Notes: generated from the sequence alone by a model not told the origin. Counted from the stretch's first letter, positions 1-10,927 are shown. The stretch is 26,738 bases of DNA from Ichthyophonus hoferi (GCA_002751075.1 NAOQ01000519.1:17884-44621); one strand, 5' to 3'. A program made the numbers and translations.

Positions 1-418
1 TATACTGTACTATACTCTATACTATACTATACTATACTATACTGCACTGTAAGGCAGTGTAGATATAATAAATGTGTTATGTAAGGCTTATGTCTCCTGT
101 AATATCTGTACACTGTATGTGATGGGTGACAATTGACCAATAAGGTGTTAGGAGGGGTTGATTAGACCTATAAATTGAAGAGTACAAAGTTGGTATGTGA
201 GAATTGACTGGGAGTAAACCAATCATTCTTAGTGCCTACCTTTACCCTTTATAGAAAGTCTGGTGCGATATGCTGTACTATTATATTAGTAGAGTTGGTT
301 ACAGTAAGTAAATCTAATACCAATTAATACCAATTACATCAGTAATAAACATGTCTGTATGGGCAGTACCCTGAGTATTTTAATTTTAATTTTAATTTGA
401 ACATAACGTTCTCATTAG
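1..418 (+). other. 3' part of an intron of the leftmost gene, with pentanucleotide repeat at its start
   Basis: The stretch is AT-rich and carries stops in all frames. Bases 1-44 are a TATAC/ACTAT pentamer run. Four CCAAT pentamers occur at 137, 219, 320 and 330, and a short TTTTAA run lies at about 379-400, just upstream of the acceptor at 417-418. No further exon is visible. Confidence 0.5.
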
Positions 419-562
419 TTCAAGACCTTTGTGAGCAAGCTGTATGGGACGTTTGAGGAGGGAGTGTGTATGGATAGTATGGAAGGCTTGCAAGCCTCGG
501 TCTACCAATGGCTGGACACCCACGTGGAAACAGAGGAACTACAGCACATTGCATTGGAGTAG
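419..562 (+). CDS. Terminal coding exon of an unidentified gene (3' end only)
   Basis: An acceptor (CTCATTAG, with an in-frame TAG just upstream) is followed by 47 open codons and a TAG stop. The exon is clearly richer in G+C than the sequence on both sides. The peptide starts FKTFVSKLYGTFEEG and ends with YQWLDTHVETEELQHIALE, which looks like a soluble, acidic, helical C-terminus. I do not recognise the family. The rest of the gene lies to the left of the window, because 1-418 reads as intron with no further exon that I could support. A poly(A) signal is not obvious in the first few hundred bases after the stop. The exon call is well supported by composition and splice site; the product is unknown. 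Confidence 0.62.
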   Translation, partial: FKTFVSKLYGTFEEGVCMDSMEGLQASVYQWLDTHVETEELQHIALE

Positions 563-3500
563 GCTACCCTGTGCTCTTTTCTGATTGGTTGTTGTCTATC
601 TATATATAAACATGAATTTATCATTTTTTTGAACTATGCAATGACAAGATAGATATATTTAGCATGAATTGCTTTTCTATACAAACCGATAGCGTTTGAT
701 GTCATTTTAGGGATTTTTATATTGCATTAATTCTATATATATATGTAATAACATACATAGATTCTGAATATCTTTTTTGTTTGATATTTGCCAATGTTAA
801 AGCATACCAATCATAATGCTCACATGGCTATAATTTTATGTAGTAATTGGTTCGTTTGAGTTTAATCTGAACTAATACACATTTCTGATAGGTTGATAAT
901 TGCTCGCCTCTATGTAACCTGTCTTGTTCCTTCTTACCAATCCCCTCTCTTAAAATTGTTTTTTAAAATACTTAGTCTGATTGACCTGTAAAGATCTTAA
1001 CCAATAACTATCTCCTTCTATATATAGATCAATCTCTGAGGTCAGCATGAAAATGTTTCATAACCAATAAGAATGAGGGAAAGGCCATATCATCTTTAAG
1101 ACGTACTTTCAATTGCAGCACAAATAGCCATATATGGCAATTTATTACTCTGCCATTTTATTATTATGGAGACATACACATGTATATATACCACTATGTC
1201 CTGTGATGGTATATGATGTATGTATATATATATATATGTTTGTAGTGCTATTCTGTCGCCTTTTTTGGTTTTTATCTGGGTATATATACTATACTCCATA
1301 TCTACTAGGGTTATTTAATTACACTAGGGGCTTTCTCTCATATATATTATATATTATAGCAAACGACAGTAAAACGACACGTCGTTTATTGCTAATGTTT
1401 ATATTTTAATATTTTAAATTACTAGACGCACCGCACCATTGTTTCTATACTTAACTTTCTAATAGCAATGGTCTTCTAGAATCGTAAATATAAGTTGGAC
1501 AGAAACAAAAAAGGGCTACATTTGAAGTGTTAAATATAAGTATATATATACAGAACCTGGGTAAAGTAACTCTGGTTATAGTATCTTCTTTATTAGCGCC
1601 CGGTTCTGATGTATTCTATATTTAGAATGCTATATTTAGAAAGTATAAAGATGTTCTGTTCTGTCTGAGACAGATTGGGTACTCTGATTCAGTGGTAATA
1701 CTGAATAAAGCCTACGCAGTTTTTATCCTGAATTTTCTGTTTGCAATAGTCAGCTGCCACATCCTTTATGTGTCATTATTTGAATCAAGTCGATGTAAAA
1801 AGATTTTTTAATTTTACAAATAAAGTGTCCTTTGTTTATGTTTAGTTTTAGTTTGGTTTATCTTTACAAATCACATCTAGATTGTTCCTCCCATGACGCT
1901 CCGAGGCCTTTCTAAAGGCATTGTATTGTAGTCAAATATGCATTAAATTCTAGAACATGAATTTTTCTAACTTCTAACCTAAACATGAGTGAGATAATAA
2001 TTACATAGACTGAAATCCACAAAATGTTCAAGAGAAACTTAAGACATTGTTTTGGTCTGATCATTTTTCTTCGTAGTAAAAACAATTTATCTGACAATCC
2101 TGTTTTAAGTTGAATGAATGCTAACATCAATCACGGTTTCAATTGGACAATAATTAGGATCTAAATTTTTAATATGCTTAATCTTCCCAAGATATCCGAC
2201 CAAATGCTATTACGTGAATTGTTTTGTGATTGACTGCCATTACGTCGCCCGAAGATGGAAACTAGAATATGTATGTACACAAAAAATTGTGTTACAAATA
2301 TCAGTTTACTGTTTACTAAATAGGTTTTCATACAGAAACAATAAAGTTTGATTAGTTATATTAAACAAATTTTTTTTTTTTTGGTTGTTAAATAGAATGG
2401 ATACTCTATCATATTTTATGCAACTAAATACTCACGACATAAAACTGAGTTTTGTCAAGTACATCGATCTAATCCAATATTCATATAATAATTTAAATAA
2501 ATTACTTCAAGTGTATAAAGGTATATGTTATATTTTATCAACAGAAGCAGATAAATAGTATATTTATTTAATACAATTCAGCTATTTTAATAATAATCTA
2601 ATTGACTAACACCTAACTTTCAAAATCTAAGACGTTATCCACAAAAAACAATTGGTTAAATAAAAGCACTTAGTATATTATAGCGCCCAAAATCTTTAAA
2701 TATAGTCTATTAGATCATTACCAATATAGAAACAACGGCACACCCAATAATATTACAACATAATAATTATAACTAGTAATAAACAATGTAACTGTACGTG
2801 ATACACGACTATATAAAGTGCTATATTTCCAGCATAATAGTCCCACAGGTTTTATAATAAAAGTTACACCATAACTAATTCTGAGAAAATAATCATCTCT
2901 GGCAGTTAAAAATATATTTACGATCTATATGGATTACCACCTAAACGAGTGAATATATAAATGTGCCAACAAATTCCATCCATCTTCCTAATATGAACGT
3001 CGAGTCCTCAGTCATGGTATATTGATATACATAAGCATAATTGGCAAATAGCAAATAAAATATGGCCAAAATTTACTATCAAATACTTCTTTACTTATTA
3101 CTCTCATTTCTATAAGAACTCGCATACTACTAAATAATAAACGACATTATAGACCACACTACAAATGTATATTTTTCACAAAACAAGTTAACCACAATGT
3201 ATTATTAATATAAATAACAAAATAAACCTATCTAATCCCTATATAGCATTACACAGCAATAATATATCAATAGCCTATATGCAAAAATAGAAAACATACC
3301 TATCAACAATTACAAATGCCAAAACTACCATTAAAATAGCCAAGGACTATAATAAAGATTAATAAAAATATATACCTTTAAGTAACACTACAATAGCATC
3401 TGAAAAATTGTACGAAAATAATCGCACATAAAATAAATAAATATATATAGTAAAACAAAAACACTCCCCACTTAGAACATGAAAAACAATATGCAAACCC

Positions 3501-3649
3501 ATACTAATTAACACATACATACACACAATATAACAAGAGTCAATAATTATCATAAAATATGCCCTTGGCGCTAATAGCTTTTGGGCACAGCCCATATCTC
3601 AATAAAGAAACAGTGCCATATATTTTATTCCTCGAGTTTTCTAGTTTAT
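563..3649. other. AT-rich intergenic region
   Basis: No exon with convincing composition or splice signals is visible on either strand. The first 500 bases are dense in CCAAT/ATTGG pentamers. Short (TA)n runs occur near 740 and 1225. One copy of a dispersed repeat occupies 1595-1760. Open frames near 1096-1409, 1912-2130 and 3359-3595 are AT-driven and do not look coding. The last part (about 3200-3649) lies downstream of the RPL23a gene on the minus strand. Confidence 0.6.
1595..1760 (+). repeat. Dispersed repeat family, copy 1
   Basis: This stretch aligns by eye with 8713-8901 and 13769-13970. Shared blocks are GGTTCTGA, TATTCTATAT, GCTATATTTAGAAAGTATAAA, CTGTCTGAGACAG, AATACTGAATAAAG and TTGCAATAGTCAGCT. 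It contains a TATA-like motif, a palindrome (TCTGTCT-G-AGACAGA) and an AATAAA. The 3' part present in copies 2 and 3 is absent here, so the copy is shorter. The TATA plus AATAAA arrangement recalls a solo LTR, but no ends or target duplication could be fixed, so the class is open. Confidence 0.7.
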
Positions 3650-5355
3650 TTAGATGATGCCGATCTGTAGAGATAGGAGTAACCCGTTAGGCATTATAGC
3701 AAAAGCCACGTAAGGTATACATCTTATTGTGATATTAAGATAACATGACAACATACCTCAAAATTAATGCCTTAAAAAACACCAATATTCATAACAATAA
3801 ACATTTTTTGAATGTGCATGCTATTATTAACAAAAAGTGTATGTTTGCAACAAATAGTAATAACTTTTTGAAAACACCCTCATTCATAAAAATCATGCAA
3901 CCCTGTAAAAAACAAAACTATACACACCTTGTTGGCAATCTCAAGGGCATCCTGGTCAGCAGAGAGGCGAACATAGGCCTTCTTAACACCATCGGGGCGA
4001 ATGAGGGTGTTGATCTGAGCGGCAGTGCACTCATACAGCTCCTTCACGGCCTGTCTGATCTGAGGCTTGTTGGCACGGATATCGACGAGGAACACCAAGG
4101 TGTTGTTCTCCTCGATCTTCTTCATGGCTGACTCAGTGGTAAGGGGAGACTTGATGATGGTGAACTTATCAAGACGAGCGCGCACAGGGGCTGACTTGCG
4201 GGGGTACTTGGGAGCCCTGGCGGTCTATTAAAAAATAAAGGGTTAGATTTGGTAATTAGGAAGAACTTGAGAGGCAAGTGGTAGTCCTAATTATATGCAT
4301 TTAAATGTATTGATATATTGACCAATACAAAAGGTGTTGGTTTTAGGTGTGGGTTCTAGATGAAAACACAACAATTTTTATAATGTCAGAAACACGCATG
4401 GAATTTCCACCCCACGCTTAAAATTCCAATATTAGTGTAGTACATAAGGTTGTTTATATTTGATACACTTAAAATAAATAAATAAATATCATAAATACTA
4501 CTATCACGTTCATTAACTCCACAACTTAATAATAAAAACTCCTTCCCATTAATTTTCCCCTTCACCCCAAATGCGTCTCTCTGAACACGCCACACAGTAG
4601 CCCATCTCTACCCAAAAGTTTAAGTGCAATAATAAACAATAAAAAACAACGTATAGGGAAGGGAAGCCTTACGATCAGGGTCTTGGGGCGGTGGAAGCGC
4701 ACAGTGGTGCGGATAGAGCGCTTGGCCTTGCTAGCACCACCCTGGACGCTGGCCTTCTTGGCCTTAAGCGCCTGGGATTTAGCCACAGAGGCAACCGTCT
4801 CTGCATGAGCAGAAGAAACGTCAGCAAATAGAATAACGTACTTAACTTGTTTCATGGCGGCTCTTCAGTGTACGTGTATATTTGTGTGCTGAACTATTTA
4901 TTAGTGGCTCGCAGGCAATTCTGACTTCAGTAAACATGTTTCTGGGCATTGCCAATGTATAACGTTGGACATGTTTTTTTTTATTTGTTTGTTTTTTTTT
5001 CTTTTGAAGCATTCATTCATTCTCCAAGACGTTTCTAGGTCATCTTATAGCCAAGATATTTGAAATATATTTATACTCCTGATGAATGATGGAAACGAGT
5101 CCTCCAGGATTACTGTCTGCTATGATAATATCGATAGATTGACGGATTCATTCGGATGAAATAAATAATAAACTAATACATAGATATAACGGCATCCTAA
5201 TCTGAAATATATCTGTGTAATCCTCCAAAAAAAAATGATGATAAAATTTTTAATACAATTAAAATTGATACTATGGTGGCTCCCATGGTAAAAACATGAA
5301 ATCAATCAATAAAAACCATAACCATGAAAGCGAAAAACATACTAGTGGGAGCCAT
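3650..5355 (-). CDS. RPL23A: 60S ribosomal protein uL23 (RPL23a), four coding exons
   Basis: This is a large-subunit ribosomal protein that binds 25S/28S rRNA near the peptide exit tunnel. The minus-strand exons are 5343-5355, 4673-4800, 3928-4224 and 3650-3664, with GT-AG introns of 542, 448 and 263 nt. Together they give 150 aa, close to the roughly 156 aa of animal L23a. The protein runs [14 protein letters not shown], then a basic segment (residues 15-40), then [17 protein letters not shown] (51-60), [19 protein letters not shown] (74-92), NTLIRPDG (119-126) and the canonical C-terminus EIANKIGII. The ATG at 4855 opens a frame into exon 2 but gives an atypical hydrophobic N-terminus. The ATG at 5355 has a good context, a GTATGT donor after 13 nt, and joins in phase (A+AG, lysine 5) to the acceptor CATGCAG, which has a TGCTGAC branch-like motif upstream. 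The last exon carries only IGII and the stop. AATAAA motifs lie at 3644-3649, overlapping the stop region, and at 3624-3629. Confidence 0.97.
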
Positions 5356-5400
5356 CTTCTCTGTCAATTCCGGGAAAGGAGAGGACTCAAGCTGACCGAT
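5356..5400 (-). promoter_or_regulatory. RPL23a 5' leader with pyrimidine tract (possible 5'TOP)
   Basis: Read on the minus strand, the bases just before the RPL23a start contain TCCTCTCCTTTCCC (5372-5385), then a GGAATTGACAGAGAAG leader up to the ATG. A pyrimidine run close to the start of a ribosomal protein mRNA resembles the 5'TOP element of such genes. Whether transcription starts at a C within it cannot be seen from sequence. Confidence 0.4.
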
Positions 5401-5454
5401 CCTTAAAGTTGGTACCACACAATTCACTTATTGTAAAGTGCTTCATTGCGTAAG

Positions 5455-5466
5455 ACTTGCGCAAGT
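5455..5466. promoter_or_regulatory. 12-bp perfect palindrome upstream of RPL23a
   Basis: ACTTGCGCAAGT reads the same on both strands and stands out for its central GCGC in AT-rich DNA. Its distance from the RPL23a start would suit a dimeric factor site in the promoter. This is inference from position only. Confidence 0.3.
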
Positions 5467-6412
5467 AGTATAGGGTGTTCAAAGGAATGATATTAGGCGG
5501 TTAATTTAGGTATTTGATTTATTTGATTTAATTAGTTTAATTAATTACATTAGAAATGAGCAGTTATTGTTTCTCTTGGTGTTTATTGATGTAATGCACA
5601 ATAATAATTATATAATAAGCTATTATTATTTATCTATTAAAAAAATTGTTTATTTTTTAAATAAAAAAAATTAGTTTATATACTAGTGAGTTAGTTTTTT
5701 CCTTTAGCACTTTTTTATACGCTTTAATCATTCCAAGGAACCATACTTAGGTGTTAATTGATTTAATTAATTTATTAAATTACGTTAAAAATCGGTAAAT
5801 AATTTATTTGTTTATTTTGTGTTTATATCATCCAAAGTGAAACATCAATCATATAATACATCTATTGTTAATTATTTATTGTACATTTTATTAATTTTTA
5901 CTTGCTTAGTTTGGATTATATATAATTATATATAATTTAGTTGGAAATTGTTTCCTTTAATTCATATATATATATGATTTTTCTACTATGTGTGGGAGAA
6001 AATTTGCTGATGAGAAACTACAAAAGGTTTATTCTAGAAAATTACTCCTTTTCATTCTGTTGTGTTGGCTAATTTTTAACTTCCACATTAACCTATTAGT
6101 TTAATTCATATAAAATGATTAATAAATTGTTAATTAACAGACAAAAATACAATCAGGAAATGGTGCTACATATCCTACATCAAAAAAAAAAATGTGTAAA
6201 TAGTAATTTACATCGTTTATGTAATCCGAGCAAAAACAAGGATAGCAGATTAATCCAGTGAGTCATGTCATTAATATTTAATTTTAGTTATTGTATGCAA
6301 AGCTGCCCAATGACAAGCTAGTTGTGAAAAAACAGTATATAGTGGACTTGTATTTTATAGCATCGAAAGTCAGGTAGAATATATTGGATTATTTTTGTAA
6401 TCTCCAAAACAA

Positions 6413-6438
6413 AACCCCTTTATGAGTACAAAGGGGTT
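6413..6438. repeat. Short perfect inverted repeat (hairpin)
   Basis: AACCCCTTT and AAAGGGGTT form a perfect 9-bp stem around an 8-nt loop. It is GC-richer than the flanks. No gene end is known nearby, so a function is not implied. Confidence 0.5.
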
Positions 6439-7572
6439 GCATATCTATAGCGAAACTCACTTACTATAACATGGCAATATTTCGAGATCATTATACAACA
6501 TCATTAATAAAAATTGAGAATGAGTGAACGAGATTGTAGCACATACGGATTCACTTTATATATTGCTGTGCAAGTGCTTATTATAATTAGGGCCGTGTGG
6601 TTGTTCCTAGTATATTATCAAAAAAATTAATATGCATGCTTCTTGGAGAAGAAAGTATAAATATTGACTAAATATCATTGAAAATTACAATATGGCTATA
6701 TTAATCTCAAACTTGGTTTTTTTTATATTAAAATTGTTCTTGTTATTATTAAACCATAATTAAGAGCCAAATACAAGTTTTTCGTTTTAAAAGTTAGACG
6801 TAAAAGCGCAATTATTCCCTCCATATGCTAATATTGAGATTGAGTTGTAATGGAATTCAATTTACTGTCTTGATTATAATCCTCAAACAATGGCCGTATG
6901 TAATCACATTATATCACTATACATATGGTCCCTATTTTAACGTTTCTAATATAACTTGTTAATTCATAAACTCCTCTTTGATTACTATCTCCATGCCTCT
7001 CCTCTATAGGCGTCTTTACAAAAATAAATATTATAGTAACTCTATCACAAACTATATTATGCTTTCAAAAGCTATCATTTCGTACATTGGAATACAAACT
7101 ACTTGAGTGGATTTTTATATTTTCATTTCGATATCTTAAATCTATTATACTAAATTCATACTTGTGTGATCAAAACTGTATTCAATAACCATGCTAGTTA
7201 TTTCAGTATAGAATAAATATATTCACCGTTTATTATGCAAAGATATTCTAAGCTCAAGACTGCATTTCCAGGAAGCCAGTGATAGGATCCTGTCCACCAT
7301 GTTGTACTTGGGTAACTTAGCGTTGAACAGGTTTTTGAACTTAGTGAAAGTTTATATCTTCCTGTACAAAACTTTTTGATCATTGTTTTTAAGTTAATTA
7401 CCTGAATTTTCTTATAATAAATCATTCCCATGTCCCTGCTAATTATCTTTGTACTTTTTCTATAAGCTTAGAAATAAATGTTAATCACATACCATACATA
7501 AGCTTTTATTCTTCCAGACGTATAATTAATATAAAAAACCTAAAGCTTCATAGTTTTAGACAAAGTTTTACC

Positions 7573-7613
7573 AAAAAAAAAAAAAAAAAGAAAAAAAAGA
7601 AAAAGAAAAAGAA
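7573..7613. repeat. Poly(A)-rich tract
   Basis: Seventeen consecutive A are followed by A-rich sequence punctuated by single G. It could be a slippage product or the tail of an old retroposed copy, but no element is recognisable upstream. Confidence 0.6.
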
Positions 7614-8712
7614 ATATAAATTATTTTCACTTGGGTGGTATGTGGTGACTATAGGTAAATATCTAGAATGCTTTTATTAAACCGTCCATTGTGGTATCAA
7701 AACTATGTTTTCTTACGCAGTTGCACACCAAAAAATAATAATTACTTGTCATGAGCTAAGATAATTGCATGGATTCTAATTTGGTTCTAAATAGAACTGT
7801 TTCAGCAGCATGACAAGCAAAAGTTATTAGTGCTGAGAACCCTTTTCATGTTTATTGGGTTTCTAAAATTCCATATTTTTTACGTGATGTGTTGAATAGA
7901 TTTATGTCTCAATATAGTGTTAAATTAGAATGACGACTTTGTCAAATATAACTATATATACAATATACGCCATGAAAATATAGTTATAGATATTTAATTA
8001 AATAATGTTGAGTTGGGTTCAAGAGTAGGACAAGAGTTTGTGGGTTCTATTTTTAGTTGATTGTAAGAAATTTTCAATATTTCTATCATCTGGTAATGAG
8101 TATGCTTAAGCCTTATTTAACTCCTGAAGCTCACTCTTGTGTTTGAGTGATATAGAACCATTTCATTTTTTCACGTGTTTTTTACTGTAAATAAAATAAC
8201 GGTAATCCAAAACCAATTAACAATAAACAGTAATTGAATCTTCAATAAGACAAGTATTAATATCATATTGTTTCAGTTGGCCTTCTAGGTGGATATCTGT
8301 ATTGTATATTTCTACTTTTATAGATATACATGACATGATATATATTCGATTTTTTGAAAATTGGAAAAAACAAAACAAAACAGACAATATTGTTTGCATG
8401 ACTGGATAACAGTCTTTCATTATTCTTTTTCAGCCCTGCATGTATATTTCATGGTGTTTCAAGACTGGTTTAATGCTATCCAATAAAAATATATCTAACT
8501 ATTTAGTAGGAAGTCTAGTAGTCAGGGCGTAAGTATCATTAAACACATCTGGTTTATTGAATCCTAAAGTATTAACCAATAATAACAACTAACAGGAAGA
8601 GAATATCAGGTTTTAACTAAATAAGGTTGTAGTGTGTGTTAAAATGTAGTAGAAAATCGAATATAAATACATGATAAAGAAAAATGTAGTAGAAACTTCG
8701 GTTTTATCAAAT

Positions 8713-8901
8713 AGTTTCTATATAAAAAGCTATATTTAGAAAGTATAAAAAGGTTCAGTCTGAGACAGATTGACGAGTTTTTATTCAATACTAATACTGA
8801 ATAAAGGCTACATAGTTTTTAGCCTAAGTTCTCTACTTGCAATAGTCAGCTACCTCTCTGAAAATGTGAGAGATGATTGCTATATAGGCTGAAATTGACA
8901 G
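8713..8901 (+). repeat. Dispersed repeat family, copy 2
   Basis: It shares GCTATATTTAGAAAGTATAAA, GAGACAGATTG, AATACTGAATAAAGGCTACA and TTGCAATAGTCAGCTA with copies 1 and 3. It also shares a 3' block ending in AGGCTGAAAT-GACAG with copy 3. It has the same orientation as the other copies and contains the TATA-like and AATAAA motifs. The palindrome is less perfect here. Confidence 0.72.
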
Positions 8902-10119
8902 GCTTTTCATATGGGAGCTTTCGAAGTTCGATCTTTTTCTATCACTTGGTCTGCTGTTTACCTTATTTTATTTCATTTTAAAAAACAACATTAATAATTA
9001 ATTATGTTATTCAATATTATTGTAATTGATCTTTATATTATAGAAAATGTTGTAGTAGTCTATTTGAAATTTTTTGATGAAATCTTCAGTAAATTTTAAT
9101 TTTGCGTTTGGGAGCTATTTTTTCTTTTCTTTTACTAAATTGATTGTAGTAACTTCCAAAAAACACCTCCGGACTGTAGGAGTATAGCACAGATATATAG
9201 ATTTATGTATTTAGAAAATACAGTGATTGTTCCAATTTTTTCTAATTTTATTTGTTAAAGCAATATATATATATATGATCTGTTTGTAATAGATCAAATT
9301 GAGTATCTATATGGTCGTCAGCATAAACTATTGTCCATATTCATTGAATTGGGTATGCAGCACTGAAATTGTAATTCAATTTGTTTGGAAAATATGTATT
9401 ACATTGTAATTCAGTGATTCAGTGATTGAATTAATGCAGGACATTGGTAATGTTTTTTCAATCAATGGTCTGATTGTTAGTTTCTTGGAAGTTGTCAATA
9501 TCTTCTGTAATGACTGTCTCCTTCTGGGTGAAGATTATATTCACATCTGTTTCATTCTCTACTTAAAGACTAATATAATTATTCTTTTCAGTGTCTACAA
9601 CAAGTAATATTCTTTTGAAGTTGTATTCTGCGATGTAGTATCTAATGAATGGATCTGTAATGTATGTTTCCAAAAATGTAACTACTGTTTTAATTTGTAC
9701 TAATGTGTTTGTTTCTCTAGGCCATAATATACAAAACAATTTAAGCTTAATTGTTAAAATTGTTGGTATAAACTAGCATGAATCCATTTATAACAGCTAT
9801 AGTATCCTTCTAGGTGCTTATATACAGTTTATCCATGTGACAAGTGTACTCAATGTTGTTATATAAGCTAGTATAGGCATATGTTATGCGTATGTAGTAA
9901 ATAATTTAAGTGTGCGTAGAGCTGAGTAGGTTAGAAATATTACCCCATTTAAGAGTAGGGTTCCAGTTTAATTAGCAGTAATGACCTTTACATAAAGTTT
10001 ATTACTTTAGCAGTATGACACTTATTTATATATATTTTAATTGTACTTAAAAATACTATGATTTTTATATATATATACTAAAAGCCAGTATAATAATTTG
10101 ACCAATGTAAACTTTACAG

Positions 10120-10336
10120 TCAATCTGCCAAAGATTCCACTATCACATTTGCCCATGCAGGTCCGGCCACTGTAGAAAAAGTGTTTCCACAGGGAAGCTT
10201 CATGCTAGACTCTGGCGCCAGCATGCTCGTTGGCTCAACATTAGCAGCTTTCACAGAGAGCACTCCCGTTAATAGTCCAATCCCAATGGCGGACTGTAAC
10301 CAGACCCTACAACGTTGGGAGGAACCATTACATTGA
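10120..10336 (+). CDS. GC-rich coding-like block, probable terminal exon of unknown gene
   Basis: This block is close to half G+C in surroundings near 30%. On the plus strand it follows a good acceptor (ACTTTACAG) and stays open for 71 codons to a TGA; an AATAAA lies about 160 nt downstream at 10497-10502. The peptide begins QSAKDSTITFAHAGPATVEK and includes FMLDSGASML. The opposite strand is also open across the block (10120-10356), starting at an ATG, so the strand is not certain. I prefer plus because of the acceptor and poly(A) signal. The DSGAS string resembles an aspartic protease motif, but nothing else supports that. No upstream exon could be assigned, and I do not recognise the protein. 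Confidence 0.3.
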
Positions 10337-10917
10337 GGTTTCTGGACCCAAAACATATGATCTGAAATGGCTTATTATATAGCTACACGATCTCCCTACC
10401 ATTGGATGGTTCAATTGGGATAGATCATCTTAGATTGCCATCTAACACCAATAGATTGCACTATTTCCCTAAGCAACATATTCAGTAATAATTGCTAATA
10501 AAATTAAATGTTTATAGCCTTATACAGAAATATCCAAATTAATTAAATATTACACTCCCTCTTGGCCTAGGACGCATCCTCCCAAGATCTCACAGATATA
10601 CTGCAATGTAATTTTATAAAACCATCTAAATCACTTCAAATTTTTATGATTTTCAAAGAATTTTTTTTTGAGAAGTTCTATTTTTTCATTGCTTTTGAAA
10701 AGTATGATAAACAGGAAAAACCATTAACAAGATATGTGATAATAAAAACACTACAGGTTTAAATTTCAATTTATTCTTATCAAATTATATTATTTTTAAA
10801 AAAAATTTAAATTTTTTAAGCGCATATAAATATATAAATAATCACTCCTTAAAATGGTTTTGTTACATAGCTTCAAATAGAATTTTTTTAAAAAACCAAA
10901 GTATTTTTATGTAGCTT
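10337..10917. other. AT-rich intergenic region
   Basis: No gene is seen. The stretch contains an AATAAA at 10497-10502 and long A/T runs at 10660-10900. It ends at the probable Pol III terminator of the minus-strand tRNA gene. Confidence 0.55.
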
Positions 10918-10922
10918 AAAAA
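10918..10922 (-). terminator. RNA polymerase III terminator of tRNA-Ser
   Basis: Five T on the minus strand begin six bases after the tRNA 3' end, the usual Pol III stop signal. Confidence 0.75.
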
Positions 10923-10927
10923 GTATT

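Larger units (their letters stand above)
5401..7200. other. AT-rich intergenic region upstream of RPL23a
   Basis: No supported gene is present. A perfect 12-bp palindrome, ACTTGCGCAAGT, lies at 5455-5466, about 100 bp upstream of the RPL23a start. A perfect 9-bp stem with an 8-nt loop lies at 6413-6438. The rest is A/T runs with stops in every frame. Confidence 0.6.
7201..10119. other. AT-rich region with repeat copy and weak open patches
   Basis: Bases 7212-7377 form a 54-codon open patch on the plus strand, also open on the minus strand, with slightly raised GC; no splice signals settle it. Bases 7573-7613 are a nearly pure A tract with a few G. A dispersed repeat copy lies at 8713-8901. 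Bases 9440-9775 hold a minus-strand patch of open frame interrupted by stops, with AT-driven composition. None reaches the level of a gene call. Confidence 0.5.

Noticed and set aside
3745-4131. Plus-strand ORF of 128 codons
   Set aside because: It is the antisense shadow of RPL23a exon 3.
4674-4855. Open frame from the ATG at 4855 as the start of RPL23a
   Set aside because: It adds about 17 residues of hydrophobic, non-family sequence. The segment has a branch-like motif and acceptor, and an upstream 13-nt exon restores the expected MAP... start in phase.
7212-7377. Open patch on both strands with slightly raised GC
   Set aside because: Only 54 codons, no start or splice sites, and no recognisable protein on either strand.
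9290-9780. Minus-strand open patches, one with a short YADD-like string reminiscent of reverse transcriptase
   Set aside because: The patches are broken and AT-driven, runs of about 70 codons are expected many times by chance here, and a four-residue string is not evidence of a reverse transcriptase.
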